Shown: in pieces, positions 22,409 to 35,612 of the stretch
Numbering within the stretch: the first letter of the stretch is position 1
Layout of the letters: every line of letters starts with the position of its first letter
NCBI GenBank assembly: GCA_023853785.1
Contig: JAJIRX010000557.1
Coordinates: forward strand, 1-64,000
Reading direction: 5' to 3'
Length of the DNA: 64,000 nucleotides
Origin: Psilocybe azurescens
Lineage: Eukaryota; Basidiomycota; Agaricomycetes; Agaricales; Agrocybaceae
Position numbers and translations under genes: made by a program
Notes under the pieces: generated by a model
Seen by the model: the letters and a program-made list of their open reading frames with translations, nothing else
Databases searched by the model: none
What the model was told of the DNA's origin: nothing

Positions 22409-22642
22409 AGTGAGCGTTCAGGATGGTCAGGGGAGGTGCTGCCTTGTTGGAGTCTTGATTTGGACAGTGTCACAGTTCTTCGGAGAATCCGGCCCGAGAG
22501 TTCAAGTCACTAGCGAGGGAGGTTATAATTTCACGGTTTACCACTGTTTCTCGGTTGAGTTGAAATCAGGACGCATCTCTCGTCTTTTTTTTCTCTCTCT
22601 ACTCCTTGTAAACACTGCTACTCACGAGATACACCAATATTT

Positions 22643-22657
22643 ACGCGAAAAACGCGT
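22643..22657. promoter_or_regulatory. MCB-like box (ACGCGT) upstream of DPB2
   Basis: ACGCGAAAAACGCGT at 22,643-22,657 combines an MluI cell-cycle box (ACGCGT, 22,652-22,657) with an E2F/SCB-like CGCGAAAA. It lies 4 bp before the DPB2 start codon in the 253-bp divergent spacer with PHAF1. In fungi, MBF binds ACGCGT to drive G1/S genes, which includes replication polymerases. The site is exact; its use here is an inference, and its closeness to the ATG means it may fall in the 5'UTR. Confidence 0.45.
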
Positions 22658-22661
22658 CGCA

Positions 22662-24883
22662 ATGTCTGATGAGCGCCAAAGAACTATCATCAGAGTATGG
22701 TGGTATCACTATTCTTCCATTTTGCAAAACTCACCATTTCCACCACAGATCTTCCGAAAATTCAGTAACTCACTTGGCCCAGATGCTTTGAACGAAGTGG
22801 AAAATATAATAACAGAGGCTCAAATAGAGGATGAAGATGTGGAATCAAGTATGGAAATGCTAGCCAAGGCGTATAACAAGCAAGATGGCGAGTCGAATGA
22901 CAACTTGCAGTGGAAAGCGACAGGACATCTAACGAACGATTAGATGCAACCATGAAAGTTTCTGTTGAAATTCTGAAGAGAGTTTACGAATCATTCCAAG
23001 ACCAAGGAGACGGAACAACAGCGGAAAAAGAGTTGATTGACCCAGACAACCATCTGTTTTTTGTCGATGCTTTCGAAATGCCGCGGTGGACATGGTCAGC
23101 AGAACGAGGAACCTTCGAGAAGTGTGTATACTCTCGTCACTATGTGATTCCCTTCCTTACCAGTTCTATCCAGGCATTCAGCCCCATTGACTTCCTCAGG
23201 CTCACCCGAAACCAGAGTGATTTCGCTACGAGATAGGCTCAATGTTATCAAGCAGTGCGTGCTGAGGAATGAGCATTTTGCTCCATCAACTTTGCCCTCT
23301 CGTGACCGTGAAAGGCTCGTAACCGTGAGTCAACTCCTTTGCATGCGCGATCGAACCGCCTCTTATTCAATAAAACAATACATTAGTTAAAATCCACAAA
23401 ACAACTTCTCGGACGTTTCGGTCAGCGGTTTCTCCTCCTGGGAATGCTGACCTGCAATAAAGAGGGCAAACTTTGTTTGGAGGATTCAGACGGTTTTGTG
23501 GAGCTTGATTTTTCGACCCTGGTAGGCCATCATCTTGTTCAAAGTGAAAATTAATAAAAAAATTTGTGTCAGGATGAGCCAGGTGATGGATTATTTAGCG
23601 AAGGCTGCTTCGCCCTTGTAGAAGGAGAGTACACGGAAGAGGCCACTTTAGAGATAATTGCTATCGGCCAACCTCCTTGTGAACCTCGAGAGATTGCGAG
23701 GTAGATCATCTGCATTCTCGTACAAAAGTATAGCACTGACTCATGAACTGTGAAGGTCAATATATGGCCATATCGATTTTCTCGGAAAAGGCGCCACTTC
23801 ATTGCTCGAAGATGTCAGATACTTTTTGCTTTGACATTCCATTTAGTTAGCTAACTGATTCGGTTGAAAAGGCACAAATCAGGATCCGTATAAGGGAAGA
23901 AATCCCAGAACTAAATTTTTTCTTCCTTTCAGACGTCTGGTTGGATCATCCGCAAACACTTCCTGGGATTCAGAAGATGTTCGATAATTGTATTGAAAAT
24001 GATTTTATCCCGAGGGTGATTGTGATGTGCGGCAATTTCACAAGTAAATCAATCGCTCACGGAAATGGACGAGATGTTCAAAGATATCAAGGTTTTTAAT
24101 CTGTTTCATGTTCTACGTTTCTCGTCAACTTATTTTGTATGAAGATAATTTTGATTCATTGGCAGACTTGATTGCAGCCTATCCGTCAATAACACGATCC
24201 ACGCACTTCGTTTTTGTCCCAGGACCACTAGACATCACAGTCAACTCTACGCTGCCTCGGCGACCTTTATTGTCGAGCCTCACGGGTAAACTGAAGACCA
24301 AAGTATCTAAAACTCACTTTGCAAGTAATCCATGCCGCATAAAGTTTTTGATCAAGAAATTGTTATTTTCCGGGAGGATTTAATGTCGAAGATGCTACGG
24401 AATGTCGTGGGTGTCAAGCCAGACGTCAAGAGTGAGGATTTGAAACGATTTGTGAGCAGTGCTTTTACATTTATATGTACATATCTCTCTTCTAAACCAC
24501 AAAAGTTGGTGCAATCCATTCTCGATCAAAGCCATCTGAGTCCTCTTACTATCAACATTCAACCCGTATTGTCAGACTACGACCACAGTCTTCGCTTATA
24601 CCCGCTACCCACCGCGGTAAGTGTGCTTTTTTGTGTGTAAAAAGGCCCAGGAAGTCTCATCCATTCTCTAGCTTGTTCTGGCGGACAAATATGACAGTTA
24701 CAAGGTGACATATACTGGATGTCATGTATTCAATCCTGGAAGTTTTATTGGGAAATCTTTGACATTTTCTACGTATACCCCTGCGGAGGTTAATTCCGAG
24801 GAATGGTACGTTGTTCGTTATTTTACAAGATGTTTTACCTGAAAGTTCTTATTAGTGTGCTTGCTCTCGATGAAGAAGACTGA
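22662..24883 (+). CDS. DPB2: DNA polymerase epsilon subunit B
   Basis: The essential non-catalytic second subunit of DNA polymerase epsilon, with an inactive calcineurin-like phosphoesterase fold. [11 protein letters not shown] joins to [20 protein letters not shown] (N-terminal helical domain). Next come [54 protein letters not shown] and [19 protein letters not shown]. The OB-type domain has [20 protein letters not shown] and [20 protein letters not shown]. The phosphoesterase domain has [32 protein letters not shown] and [12 protein letters not shown]. It ends [19 protein letters not shown] and CVLALDEED. Ten or so introns fit. The frame slips near 22,910 (one base missing before [11 protein letters not shown]) and at the T run 24,345-24,349 (five T; six needed to read [10 protein letters not shown]). 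Confidence 0.9.
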
Positions 24884-25509
24884 TTATTTGCTTCCGGCAT
24901 TGCGAATCTCGGAGGCTCGTTCTTGACTCTGGAGGGGAGTGTTCGACTTTGTAATCCATATTTACTTATGTATCTTATATTGTATGTACAATTATAATTG
25001 TCTGTATGTATAGTGTTGAAATATACTTCAGCAAGGCTGAATTCAGAATGACTTGCCTTCGTAAGATCCACCGTAAGTATGATCCCTTCAAGAAAGATAG
25101 AGAAAGATCCGCATTTTAGACGATCCCTTCAGGGCATTGAATGAAGCCGTTTGATCCGTGATTCATCCTTATGTGCATATTTGTTTCAAATCAACGGTTA
25201 TGTCAAGTTAGGGTCCAAAACAACACTTCATGAATCCGGCACGGAGACAACACGGAGAGTCAATTAAGGCAGGCCAATTTCTCCGCTGAACGAACCACAA
25301 CAAGCAACTGCCGCCGCCTACCCAATAGCCCAGTTATCAGCCCACATAACCCTCTATCTGTCTAGACATTGACACAACGGATACCCTGCATGTTCTTTGT
25401 TGGTTCTGTGATTGGTTGCATCGACTCGGCGGACACCAAGCGGACACTATTCCCGGCTTAAATCTATCACATAGTTGAATACCGCAATTTCGTTTGCCAC
25501 AGACAGTGC
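24884..25509. other. Intergenic region between DPB2 and FMP27
   Basis: A 626-bp spacer. I see no convincing gene. The last part (about 25,230-25,509) is probably the FMP27 promoter and 5'UTR, and may hide a small first coding exon, since the FMP27 frame lacks an ATG (see that gene). An ATG at about 25,390 opening MFFVGSVIGC is a candidate for such an exon. Confidence 0.5.
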
Positions 25510-28500
25510 GTGGCCTTCAGCTTAATTCCTTTACTTATACCAACAACTATAACAGTGTCCTTATCAGGAATATTCCGCCCCATAATTGCGCTCCTGTCTT
25601 TCCTTTTCCTCAGTGCCGCCAATAATTCTTGGTCAACATCTATTGTTGTCTGGCTCGTCAGGATTGTCACATTCTCCCTAATCCTCCGCACTTATCTTAT
25701 ACCATGGCTCCTAGCTCGCATGTCCGATCACATTCGCATACGAAGCATTAGTCTTCGGTCGATTCGTGGTATATACTTTCGCACAGGTGCGCGTATCTGG
25801 AGGATAGATCGCGTCAGTTATGCCTTTACGTCAGTACAAGGCTCTCGCCGCCTAGCTATCAAAATAGATCGACCCAGCTTGCATATTGCGAAAGACGATG
25901 AAGACGACGTAAAACCAAAACCAGCTAAACGCCGGCATACTCGCAATCTTACCTTTGCAGACCTTAATCCATCCCCTCTCGCTCGATATGCGTGGAAACT
26001 CTTATCAGAAATCAAGAATTTTCTGGAACCATATCTTCGGCCTCTCATTCGTACTTATGTTGTTGCATGCATCCGCATTGCCATACAGTGGCTGCCCAAA
26101 CTTACTCAGGCGCTTTCCTTTGATGTCCATTCTGTCCTGATTACATTTGCTGAAGTTCCTGGCGCCAAAATTGTCGCTGAGGAGATTAGTTTGAACGCTG
26201 CATTAGCTCTGACTTATCTGGAGCAACTCCCTCAACCTATCAAAATCAAAGAATCAAGAACGCGCCCAGATAAATATCCTGCTTATGGAATGGGGATGTG
26301 GAAGAAGCGTATGGCAGAGAGCTTCCAGAGATCACTCGACAAGGCGTTGGGTGAAAGTCGCGGTACAGCAACGCTTTCCCTCAAAATAAGTAATATTCTT
26401 GGCAGCATACCGCGCTCCTCCGAACATGGTAATACATTTCCTTCCGTCTACTTTACACACCATGCTGATTTGTATTTAGATTCCTTGAGTGTCCCGTTCC
26501 TCATTTCCCCTGGCGTCATAGACCTAGGGGTATCCGCAAAATTCAATCCTAGAGAAGGAGCTTTAGACACTCATAGTCTCAAAATATTCTTCAAAATGGC
26601 CAATTGTTCAGCGAAGGTCGATTTACTAAATCTTTTATTAGATAAAGTTCTTCCCAAGAAGTCTCAGCAAATCACGATAATTCCTCCACCTTTGCTATCA
26701 CCGATGTCTGCATACGGACGCACCTTTCTTGGGACACCTATAAGTCCGGGCACTCAACAGTCAACAGGTTTGCCCTCACCCACTCCATCATTTGCTTCAT
26801 CTTTCTTCTCTCCGACTTCCATGTTTTCTCCGTCTGGCATGATGTCGACAAAACCATCTCTTTTGTCCCAAAATTATGCCCATCCTTTGTCCCCACGATC
26901 TCTAAAATCACCATCGTCACCATTCTTTCAAGCGATATCAGTCAGTAGTTTTCACGAATCTCCAGGATCTCCCAAATAACAAAATTATAATATTATAGGC
27001 CTCTATGCGACCTCGGCGTCGTTTTCTTATGCAACCCCCATGAAGCTGAAAGATTTCAAAGACAGGGTGAGCCTTACCCGATTACCTCCAACAATGTTGA
27101 ATTTATTTATGCGTCTATGCAGTCAAAATTGTTGGTTTTACACAGTATTCACATATCTGTAGCTTCCATAAGCTTGTCAGTACTATCCGAAGCAAAATCC
27201 GGGCCATACAAAGCCTTAATTGAGGATATCGCGGTCGACTTATCCCTTAGCGATCCTTCGACCAACCTTCTCCACAAGACACATCTGGGATCGCGCGCAA
27301 AGAATGACGTGTACGATTCAGACGCATATTCTCTCAGACTCAGTCTTCGTCAAATTACTCTTGAAAGGGAGTCGAGACACCACATAATGCCTCTCGCCAG
27401 GTGGGGCCTGTTTGAACTGCAGATTTTAGCGTTTCAATGGCCTGCTCCGTTCCTATCACCAATACCATTTATTGGGAATGACGCCAATTCCCCCTTTCTG
27501 GGAATTCACATCAAGCTATCAGATATGTATATATCTGACCGCATTCAGGATCTTAAACGCCTTCTGGATTTAGTACCGTCATCGCAACAGGAGAACGAAA
27601 CCAATGAACCTCAGACTCCTACACCAACTGTCATTCCTCAAACATTTCCTATACCACGACTCGCTCTTGCCGTAGACTGTGGACCGATCACCGGGCGCAT
27701 CATTTATGACACTGACAATGGTGCGAAACACAGAGCCATAGAACTCAGAAGTAATGGTTTCGTGATTTGCCTGAACTCAGGCTACCATCATCCTACTCCT
27801 TCGATTAAGCGGACTCTTCCGGCGGCTAGTTCAGTCCAACCGTTGCACTGGAAGGCCGCCTTATTCCTGCATTTAGAGCCGATGTTGGTCCGCGTACGAT
27901 CCAAGCATGATTTTGTGGGGGTCGGTCACCCAGGCCGAAGAACTTCCGATGAAAAATTTCTTGATGATCCACCACTGGTATCTATTGGAGTAGTTGAAAT
28001 CAACGGATCAGCGAATGCCATCGCGCAACTGGATGGAGCAACCGACTCTATCCCTGTCATTGACAAGTCATCCATAATCGTGGATATCTCTTCGGGATTC
28101 GAGAATATATCCGTCGAACTATGGCACCCTGTATCCGTGGATGCGGTGCTTCGTGTACTATCACTTGCACCCCCAAGCAACAACGCCGACCTCAAGCTCT
28201 ATCTCAGCATGCTCGTTTCATGAGTTTGCCTACAGGGCTATCTGCTAGACTAGCCGTGGCGCGTTTCGTTCTTTTCATCACGGGTCCAGATATCAGCCCC
28301 GATGACACCATGGATTTATCCAGAGGATTTGCATTGCGTGCATCCCCTTCATTAGAATATTGTTCATTGCGACCAAACCAAGATCATTGGTTTGATGACC
28401 CGCGAAGATCAAAGAAAAGAACTCTATTGTGGCTGCCCTCTGAAAGCGTAACCGATGCCCTCGTTGCTGCAAAGTCGTTTTCTCGCTTTGGCGATAGGTC

Positions 28501-31500
28501 TGGTTTCATCAAAGTGCGAACGAATGATTTTGTTATCCGTGCTGCGGTTGCAACGCAGTACGAACCGGACGAACCTGCGATTGTAGGCCGAGAAGATTTA
28601 TCAGATCGCACCCAAGACCTCCTGCGCGTGGACAATACCTTGGTCGATATCTGTCTGTCTTGCAAGGCATCAACAGACCGTCTGGAATTTACTGACACAT
28701 GTGACATTTCTGTCCAAATTCCTCTTATACGCGTTGATTTTCAGTTGGTTCACGCATACAGCATTCTTCTTGGTCTTCAAACAATCCGCATAATAAACCC
28801 CCAAGCCCTCCTAAATTACCTGGCACTGTTCTGGACGATGTTGGACAAGCAAGACCTGAGGTTATTCTTTCAATACAAGCAAATATAACAGCTGTTCGAG
28901 CCCACGTTACGCTGCCCAGCCAGAAGTTGATTCTCCGCATGGACGGGCTCAGCGGTCATATGAATCCCAAAGGACCCCCGAGGTTGAAATGGACCAGAGC
29001 GGTAGTGTATGTCCCACTTCTGCCGCAGAGTAACCGCTGGGAAGAAGTGACAGAATCTAAATGGGATGAATTTATGGCTTTGCAGACATGGGAAATCGCA
29101 TTTACGCAGTTGGCAGGATCCTTATGTGTCTCTGTTGACGGCGACAGCGCACGCCTACGAATTCCTCATGGCTTTGTTCTCGCCGACTTGATTAAGGACG
29201 CCTCTGTGTCCTTCAAAGCCATCAAGCATATGGCCCATATGGCCAGCGCTGGGTGTTATTCAGAAATGCCCTCGCCTGAGCCCGAGGGCCTAAATCCGTC
29301 CCGCATCTCACAATACGTCTGGGGTCATTTTGTGTGGAAGCTCAGGACGATCCTTTTGAAACAAAGCTCGGACTTATTTGGCAGACAGGGGCGGAAGCTG
29401 TAAAGCAAAGAATGGACCGCGAAGAAGCCTTCAAAGCAAAAGTCGCAGCCGTGATATCCGCCGAACCGGAATTGTCCTCAAACATAACAGTGGTAGCTGA
29501 GCCAGAACATGAATATCAATTTAATGCAAAACATTCTGTCTCGATAGAGGAGGCCAGGGCGAGATTAGACGACGTCCATGCCTTAGATTGGACGCTCCGC
29601 CTCGAGCGAGCGAGGAAGAGGCGATCAAAAGAAGAAAACACGATTTTACACGCATTATTTGGCGCATCCATTCCCGTGGCACCTGACTCCCTCTTGGAAT
29701 TTATGAAACTGCCGGAAATATCTTCCGATCCACCACTTTTGAGGGCCGTATTGCAAAATCTATGCCTTACCATCTCTCCACCCACCTTCAGCCTCGATTC
29801 ACTCCCAGACGCTTTGTATAATCTGGGCAGTGGAATTCCCCGTGACACAAAGTACTCATTACTGGTCCCTCTTCATATCCACTTTACCTTGACATCTTTG
29901 CATGTTACTTTGCGAGATTATCCGCTTCCACTGCTCAGTATCTCCGACCAATCATTCTCCTCCATTTCCTGGACATTCGACACAGACTTCATCATCGGTG
30001 AAGAGATGGGCACAGAGTTATCTGTGGATTGGGTTCCATGTCCTATCATCGAACCTCACCAAGCTCGTCACGGCGAAGCGCCATTCTTAATTCTGGTACC
30101 GAAGACCATTATGCCAGTCAAGACCTATGCTGCACCTATAATCAAAATAACTACCCTAGATCCTACAATACTTTCCTGGGGGGTGAGCTACGGCCCTGCT
30201 ATACAAGATTTAATGCGGATTGTCGAGACGCTTTCGAGCTCGCCTCGGGATTCATCGCCTGCCGTCGGCTTCTGGGATAAGGCAAGTTTCTTCATGGCTC
30301 TCTCTAGTGCCCTTGACTAAAATTCTAATAGATGCGCCTCGTTTTTCACTGGACTGCAAAAATTTCCTTCCGGGGAGATGTTCGCCTATACATCAAAGGT
30401 AAATCGCGCAGTTTCTATCCCAAAACGAGACTCAACGTCATCTAACTGCCTCAGGGAGTCGTGACCCTTACAATGTTTTCGAGACGGGCGCTGGATTTGT
30501 CTTATGTTGGCAAGGAAGTCCAGAAATCAGAGTTGGGTATGAGAACCCACAGCAGGAGTTAATTCAAGTTACGAGCGATGGAATGCTCATAGCTATTCCG
30601 AAGTAAGTTGCTAGTCCTGGAAAGTCGGAGTTGTCATTTTAATTCCTGTGACTATAGCTTCAACAATGGTCTGAGTCCCCAGAAAGGTTCTTTGAATATT
30701 AAAAAACCATTCGAGAAAGTGTGTGCTCGTCTGAGCTCTGGCGTCCGCTACGGAATTGGATTCGTCTTGGAAAGGTCGTGTGGCCCCGATTGCCCGTATT
30801 GTGAAGGTTCCCCATTTCACCGAAAATGCAGATACTTCTCATTCAGACCTCATTTTGATGTGAAGTTGGAAATAAAACCGTCACCTCCCTCTTTTAAAGT
30901 ACGTTATGCATCCTCTTTAACAACTTTGCTCATCCATCTACATCAGGCTCGTAATGATTCCTATAACGGCTTTCGCTCTGACTTCATTCATTTGTCTGTG
31001 TCCTTGGCAAGCTCAATAAAAACGAAAGCCCACCAAGGTAATCCAAAACCCAGTAACCTATATCTTACACCAAAGGTTTTTGCCCATTTTTGGTCATGGT
31101 GCTCTCTCTTTGATGGTGCCCTTACCCTTCCAATCCGACAAGGAAACTATCATCCATCGCGACCTATATCACCGAAACTTGGCCGTCATCTTGCAACCTT
31201 GAAATATAAGATATCTCTTCCTTGTCTATACTTTTTGCATGGGTACATCGATGATGCGAGAGAAAGTGAGCATCGCCCTCGTCGTTTTTATCTCGCGCCG
31301 CTCACGAGATTCCCTATAGCTTGGGTAGATGGTATTACTCCTTGGGTTGGATTGAAAGGAAAAGTCGACGAATTTCAAGCCGATCTTCACCAACGTGATG
31401 AAGAGTCAATAGTTCCCGGCCCAATTCCGAATACAACAAGAATTGTAAGGAAAAAACCGTTCTATGCGGCGGAAGTCATCATGAAAGGCATCGAACTTCG

Positions 31501-34500
31501 TGCTATGCTTGCGATTTTCTCGGAACCTATGAAGCAGAATGCGGATATGACGGCGCCTCCACAAAGAAGTAACTACAGAAAACATACGGAGCTTCCTGTT
31601 ACTCTTCCTTCTTCCATCTGGTACGACTTGGACGACTTTGTGGAGCTGAATTGGTCACTTCCAGAAGATCTCCCTCTTCTACATTTATTGCCTTTGGCAG
31701 GCTGTCCTCACTTTACTTATTTCAAACGAAACGAGGCACTTTCTGGATCGCCTCAAACCAGCAAATTTGGTTCAGAACATTCACACATTTGCTTGCTTGG
31801 CAAAGAACCATGTAAGTTTGACTATGCCAATTGCCGAGATGTTGTTGACGCCAGTCCTTCAAGCTGTCCCAAAAACGCAAATAGCCTTGGCGAATGCCAG
31901 GGCTGTGGAGCTCAGAAAACTTGTCGACAAAAACCTGAGGAAAAGGGCCCTAAAGTTTGTTTGTTTAATATATATACATCCCCCATAATTCATCAATTGT
32001 TTTAGGCACCAAATACGCGATCCGTGATGAAAATGGTCGCCCTTCTCGAAGAATACGTCAATATTTTAAAGGAAGTGGAGATAAAACCCGAATCTGCCCG
32101 AGAAAAGGTTGCTCAGAGTTATCATATGCCGGCAGATATTGTCTCATCGGACGAATGGGCGGAATTCGATAATGTTTACCAAATACATTGCCCTAGCATT
32201 TCCATGGATAGCGCTGTTCGCGATGTGCGTATTTACAACTATTCCCTCAATACCGTTCTAAGTGTTCTAACAGATCATGATGCAATACTACTACTGCTCT
32301 CGAGATCGACGAGGCTTCGAGTATCACATGGCGACGAGGTAAACTCATCTCTTGCTCAACGAACTAAATACTAAATTAATTATAGGGCTGTTAAATTTAT
32401 TCGCGACCAAGCAAATGCAGTTTCAGTGGTGGAAAATGAGGATGAGAGTATCAAGAGTCCGACAAACACTGCACAACTCGCTGCTTTGGCATTGCGCAAG
32501 ATATTAATGGGCGATAATAATATCAAGACTTCCGTTGATATCATACTTGAAAAGAACGCCCAACCGCCCGGCGAGGTAGAACCTTTGACTGGCTGGACCG
32601 AGGGTGTATCTCTTCGAAAGAGTCACTGCTGTCTTCTTCTGAAACCTCAGATCATACTACGCGGAGAAGGCCCTGCAGATACGTGCATCGTTGCAGCAGC
32701 GCAAGCAAAACTTCAATCATTTGCCATCATGGATCCTCTGAACATGGATGACCCTATCAGCGGCAAGATCATGTCAAGGTATATGCGCATATATTTTTCT
32801 TTACCAACCTGACACAGTTGCATTCAAAAGGAACTACACATCCCTGACTGGTCTCCAGGCCTTTTCTCCGACAGATGCTCGATCAACGGCAAATGGTTCT
32901 GTTCCTTTAGAAGTACTCGTTGATCTTCGCTGTGAGACCGACGCGTTTGAGCGACTTGTTCCTCAAACAGAAGCCACCTTCCACTACGACAAATTCAATC
33001 GACTCCGATTACGCAATAACATCACGTCAATCATCTCCAAAGCCGATTCTCACAGTGCTACTGTAAACGATAGCCATCTGCAGAATCAAACCGTGAGATG
33101 AGACTTGATTTTTAGCCCGTATGTCAAACTCACCTTCACTCTTTTCTAGGACCTAATCCGGGTGCACATACCTCGCTTCACGGTATCGGCGAATTCTGAA
33201 CACTTGAATGCGATATCGAATATTGTCACGAAGCTACTTCTCTTCTCCGATCCTGCTCACAAGACTAGATTGGATAAACTTGAGACACTCATCTTTACCT
33301 ACGACTTTACCGACCTGTCCTCGGCCTCTAATGTGGTGTCCAGTCTCCAAGGACGACTGAGATCTGCTTTGGAAATGCAACGTCTTACTTCAAGGAATGT
33401 TCATCGTGTGGAGGACGAAGACGCTCGACTTGGAATGCTACAGTTGAAGGCTCACATATTCCTTCTGTCGGAGGAGTTGAACCTTCTATTTGATACTATT
33501 AAAATGGCACAGGATCGATATGACGATCAAGCGGACCAGAAATCTGCACTTCTTCTGCACGCTTCGTCGTCCGAGATTTCTTGGAGAATGTTGGATTCAC
33601 GACGCAATCTTCTTTCTAAGCTTGTCGTTGCAGATATCAACTTCCATTGGCTCAGCCGGCAAGACAGTTCGACTGTCAATAATCTGACCATTGGGAATCT
33701 AACAGCCTTCGACGGCTCTCGATATGCATTATGGGCAGAAATTCTGTCCAAATACGATGAACCTCCCAATCATCCACTATTGAAGGTATGATTGAAAGCC
33801 ATTGCACCTAGTAAGGGAATTGACGGAATTGCATATAGCGGGGCCTGTTCTTGTCTGCAAGCTGGATTATTCTTGCACCCGTCGGAGGTATCACTATCTA
33901 CGAAACGTTCGAACTCTCTTTCCACCCACTCCGGTTGCAACTAGATGCCAAGGTAGGTCGCCGAATAATGGAATACATTTGGCCAGATCGGGGAGATCGT
34001 CAAACTCCTACGGAAGAACCTCAGGATAGGCACAAGAGCCAGCAATCGAGCGTGGTAATCACGGTCAAGAGCCCGACGACAGGACGCTCGTCCGTCGATT
34101 CCCCACGAGGACTGCATACTCCAAAATTGTCGGTCGATTCGTTCAGTAAGCCTGGTGCTCCTATTTTGCGCAAACTTGGGAGTTCCAGATCCTTCACCGA
34201 TCTGCGGTCCTCAGCGAAAGAGGACACCCTACTAAGCCCACCTGCGTTTTCAAACCCTCAAGGTTTCCTGAGCCCTCCCGCCTTCCTAAAACGAACTCAT
34301 TCCACCGATTCTGTTAATTTTGCGAGTATGCTGGATGCATCTGCAACACCGGGCTTACACGACAGCTTCGATACTGAGGCTGCCGAATTTGATCGAAAAG
34401 TGAAGGCCGCAGGTGACGCGCAGGTCATGAAATCCCGCTCATCCCAGAAAAGTTTTGTCCTTGTACGAATCTCAAGGTTGGTAAACTCGGATTAACTTTA

Positions 34501-35243
34501 AACACCACCACTTACTCGTATATCAACAGTCTGCACCTTCTTCTGAGTGTCGTCAAGGAAGGGTCATTCGAATGTCACGATGCAAAGATCAAGACACGAG
34601 AACTAGAATATCGCAACCAAACTTGGAGTGTACGGAGAATATTCTTGCCCTTGTTCCTGCTCACTTATTCTCATCATTTTTAGTTCGAAGAATTGGTCAA
34701 CCAGTTTATACCTTCTAATATGAGCTGGCGAGGCTGGGTGAAAATGGCATTCCACCAACCACTTGTACCAGTACTTCCTGTCGCCCGGGAATTACTCTCC
34801 AAGACCAGATGGACTGCGTCGAAGGCAAGTAATCAACCGCACGACAACCCTTTACGGCTTCTTCACCCCAAGATCTTTGCCACCGATGATGATCGTCGCC
34901 TGACCATGATGCAAACTGATACCTTGAAGAAACCCGAGGGATCATCCAAATCTGTGTGGAGGAATGCCTTGCGAAACAACAAAGAGCCTCCCTCTTTACG
35001 TCCCTTCCGCTTACGGCAGAGCCTGAATCGATGGAGCCTGAAGAGACAGACGATTTGGAACCCGCCTCTGGCCGTAAACGCGTCAAAAGTCTCTTCAGTA
35101 GCAAAAACTCGAGACAAGTGTCCAAACCTCGAGCTCCTGTTAAGGTACGCAATCAAGCATGCTCTAGCTAATATTGGCCTATTGTGACTGAAATGCTCTT
35201 CTTTCAGCGTCGTTCTGAAGATATGTTGAATGGGAACGCCTAA
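25510..35243 (+). CDS. FMP27: FMP27/Hobbit bridge-like lipid-transfer protein (BLTP2), giant gene
   Basis: A tube-shaped protein of the RBG/BLTP family that carries lipids at ER-plasma membrane contacts, roughly 2,850 codons here. A hydrophobic N-terminal anchor (VVWLVRIVTFSLILRTYLIP) precedes IRIRSISLRSIRGIYFRTG, a family signature. The GFWDK domain is explicit at about 30,260-30,600: SSPAVGFWDK, then MRLVFHWTAKISFRGDVRLY and NVFETGAGFVLCWQGSPEIR. Later, the SW-type block SEISWRMLDSRRNLLSKLVV and YALWAEILSKYDEPPNHP precedes GGITIYETFELSFHPLRLQL and MEYIWPDR. A Ser/Pro-rich tail with WVKMAFHQPLVPVLPVAREL ends SEDMLNGNA at 35,241-35,243. The intron at 30,282-30,331 has a GC donor. The frame slips at 28,180-28,230, 28,795-28,802, 29,321-29,324 and about 34,950-34,990. 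No in-frame ATG precedes the anchor; 25,510 is a GTG marking the open frame only. Confidence 0.9.
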
Positions 35244-35612
35244 CTCCCTTGGGCCTTAAGCATCACCTGTCCTGATCTTTCTCTCTATCTATAATATCTA
35301 ATATGTGTGTAATGTTTATCTGTAAGTATGTAAATTTAATGTGACTAGTTGGATGCTGCCCCGTATTTTTGGCTTTCATCTAGTGTTGCGTTGTATACGG
35401 AGCAAGTTTCGTTGTGCACGACTGCGCAATGCGTTTCATATCACATGACGCAGGGTTATTCTTGTATTGCTCCGGTTAAGGCATAGTGGCGCGAGCATCG
35501 TTGTATACATCACCCTTATGGTCCAGTACATGTTACTTAAGACAGCCTACAGCACTTCCGATTTGTCCCCGAATCTTCTCTCTTCTCTCTTGGACCATAG
35601 TTTTGAGAGAAT
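35244..35612. other. Intergenic region FMP27 / DUF2985 gene
   Basis: 369 bp holding the FMP27 3'UTR and the promoter of the next gene. The last 40 bp before the ATG are CT-rich (TTCTCTCTTCTCTCTTGG-like). Short frames entering from here read out of register with the downstream gene and are not supported. Confidence 0.55.
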
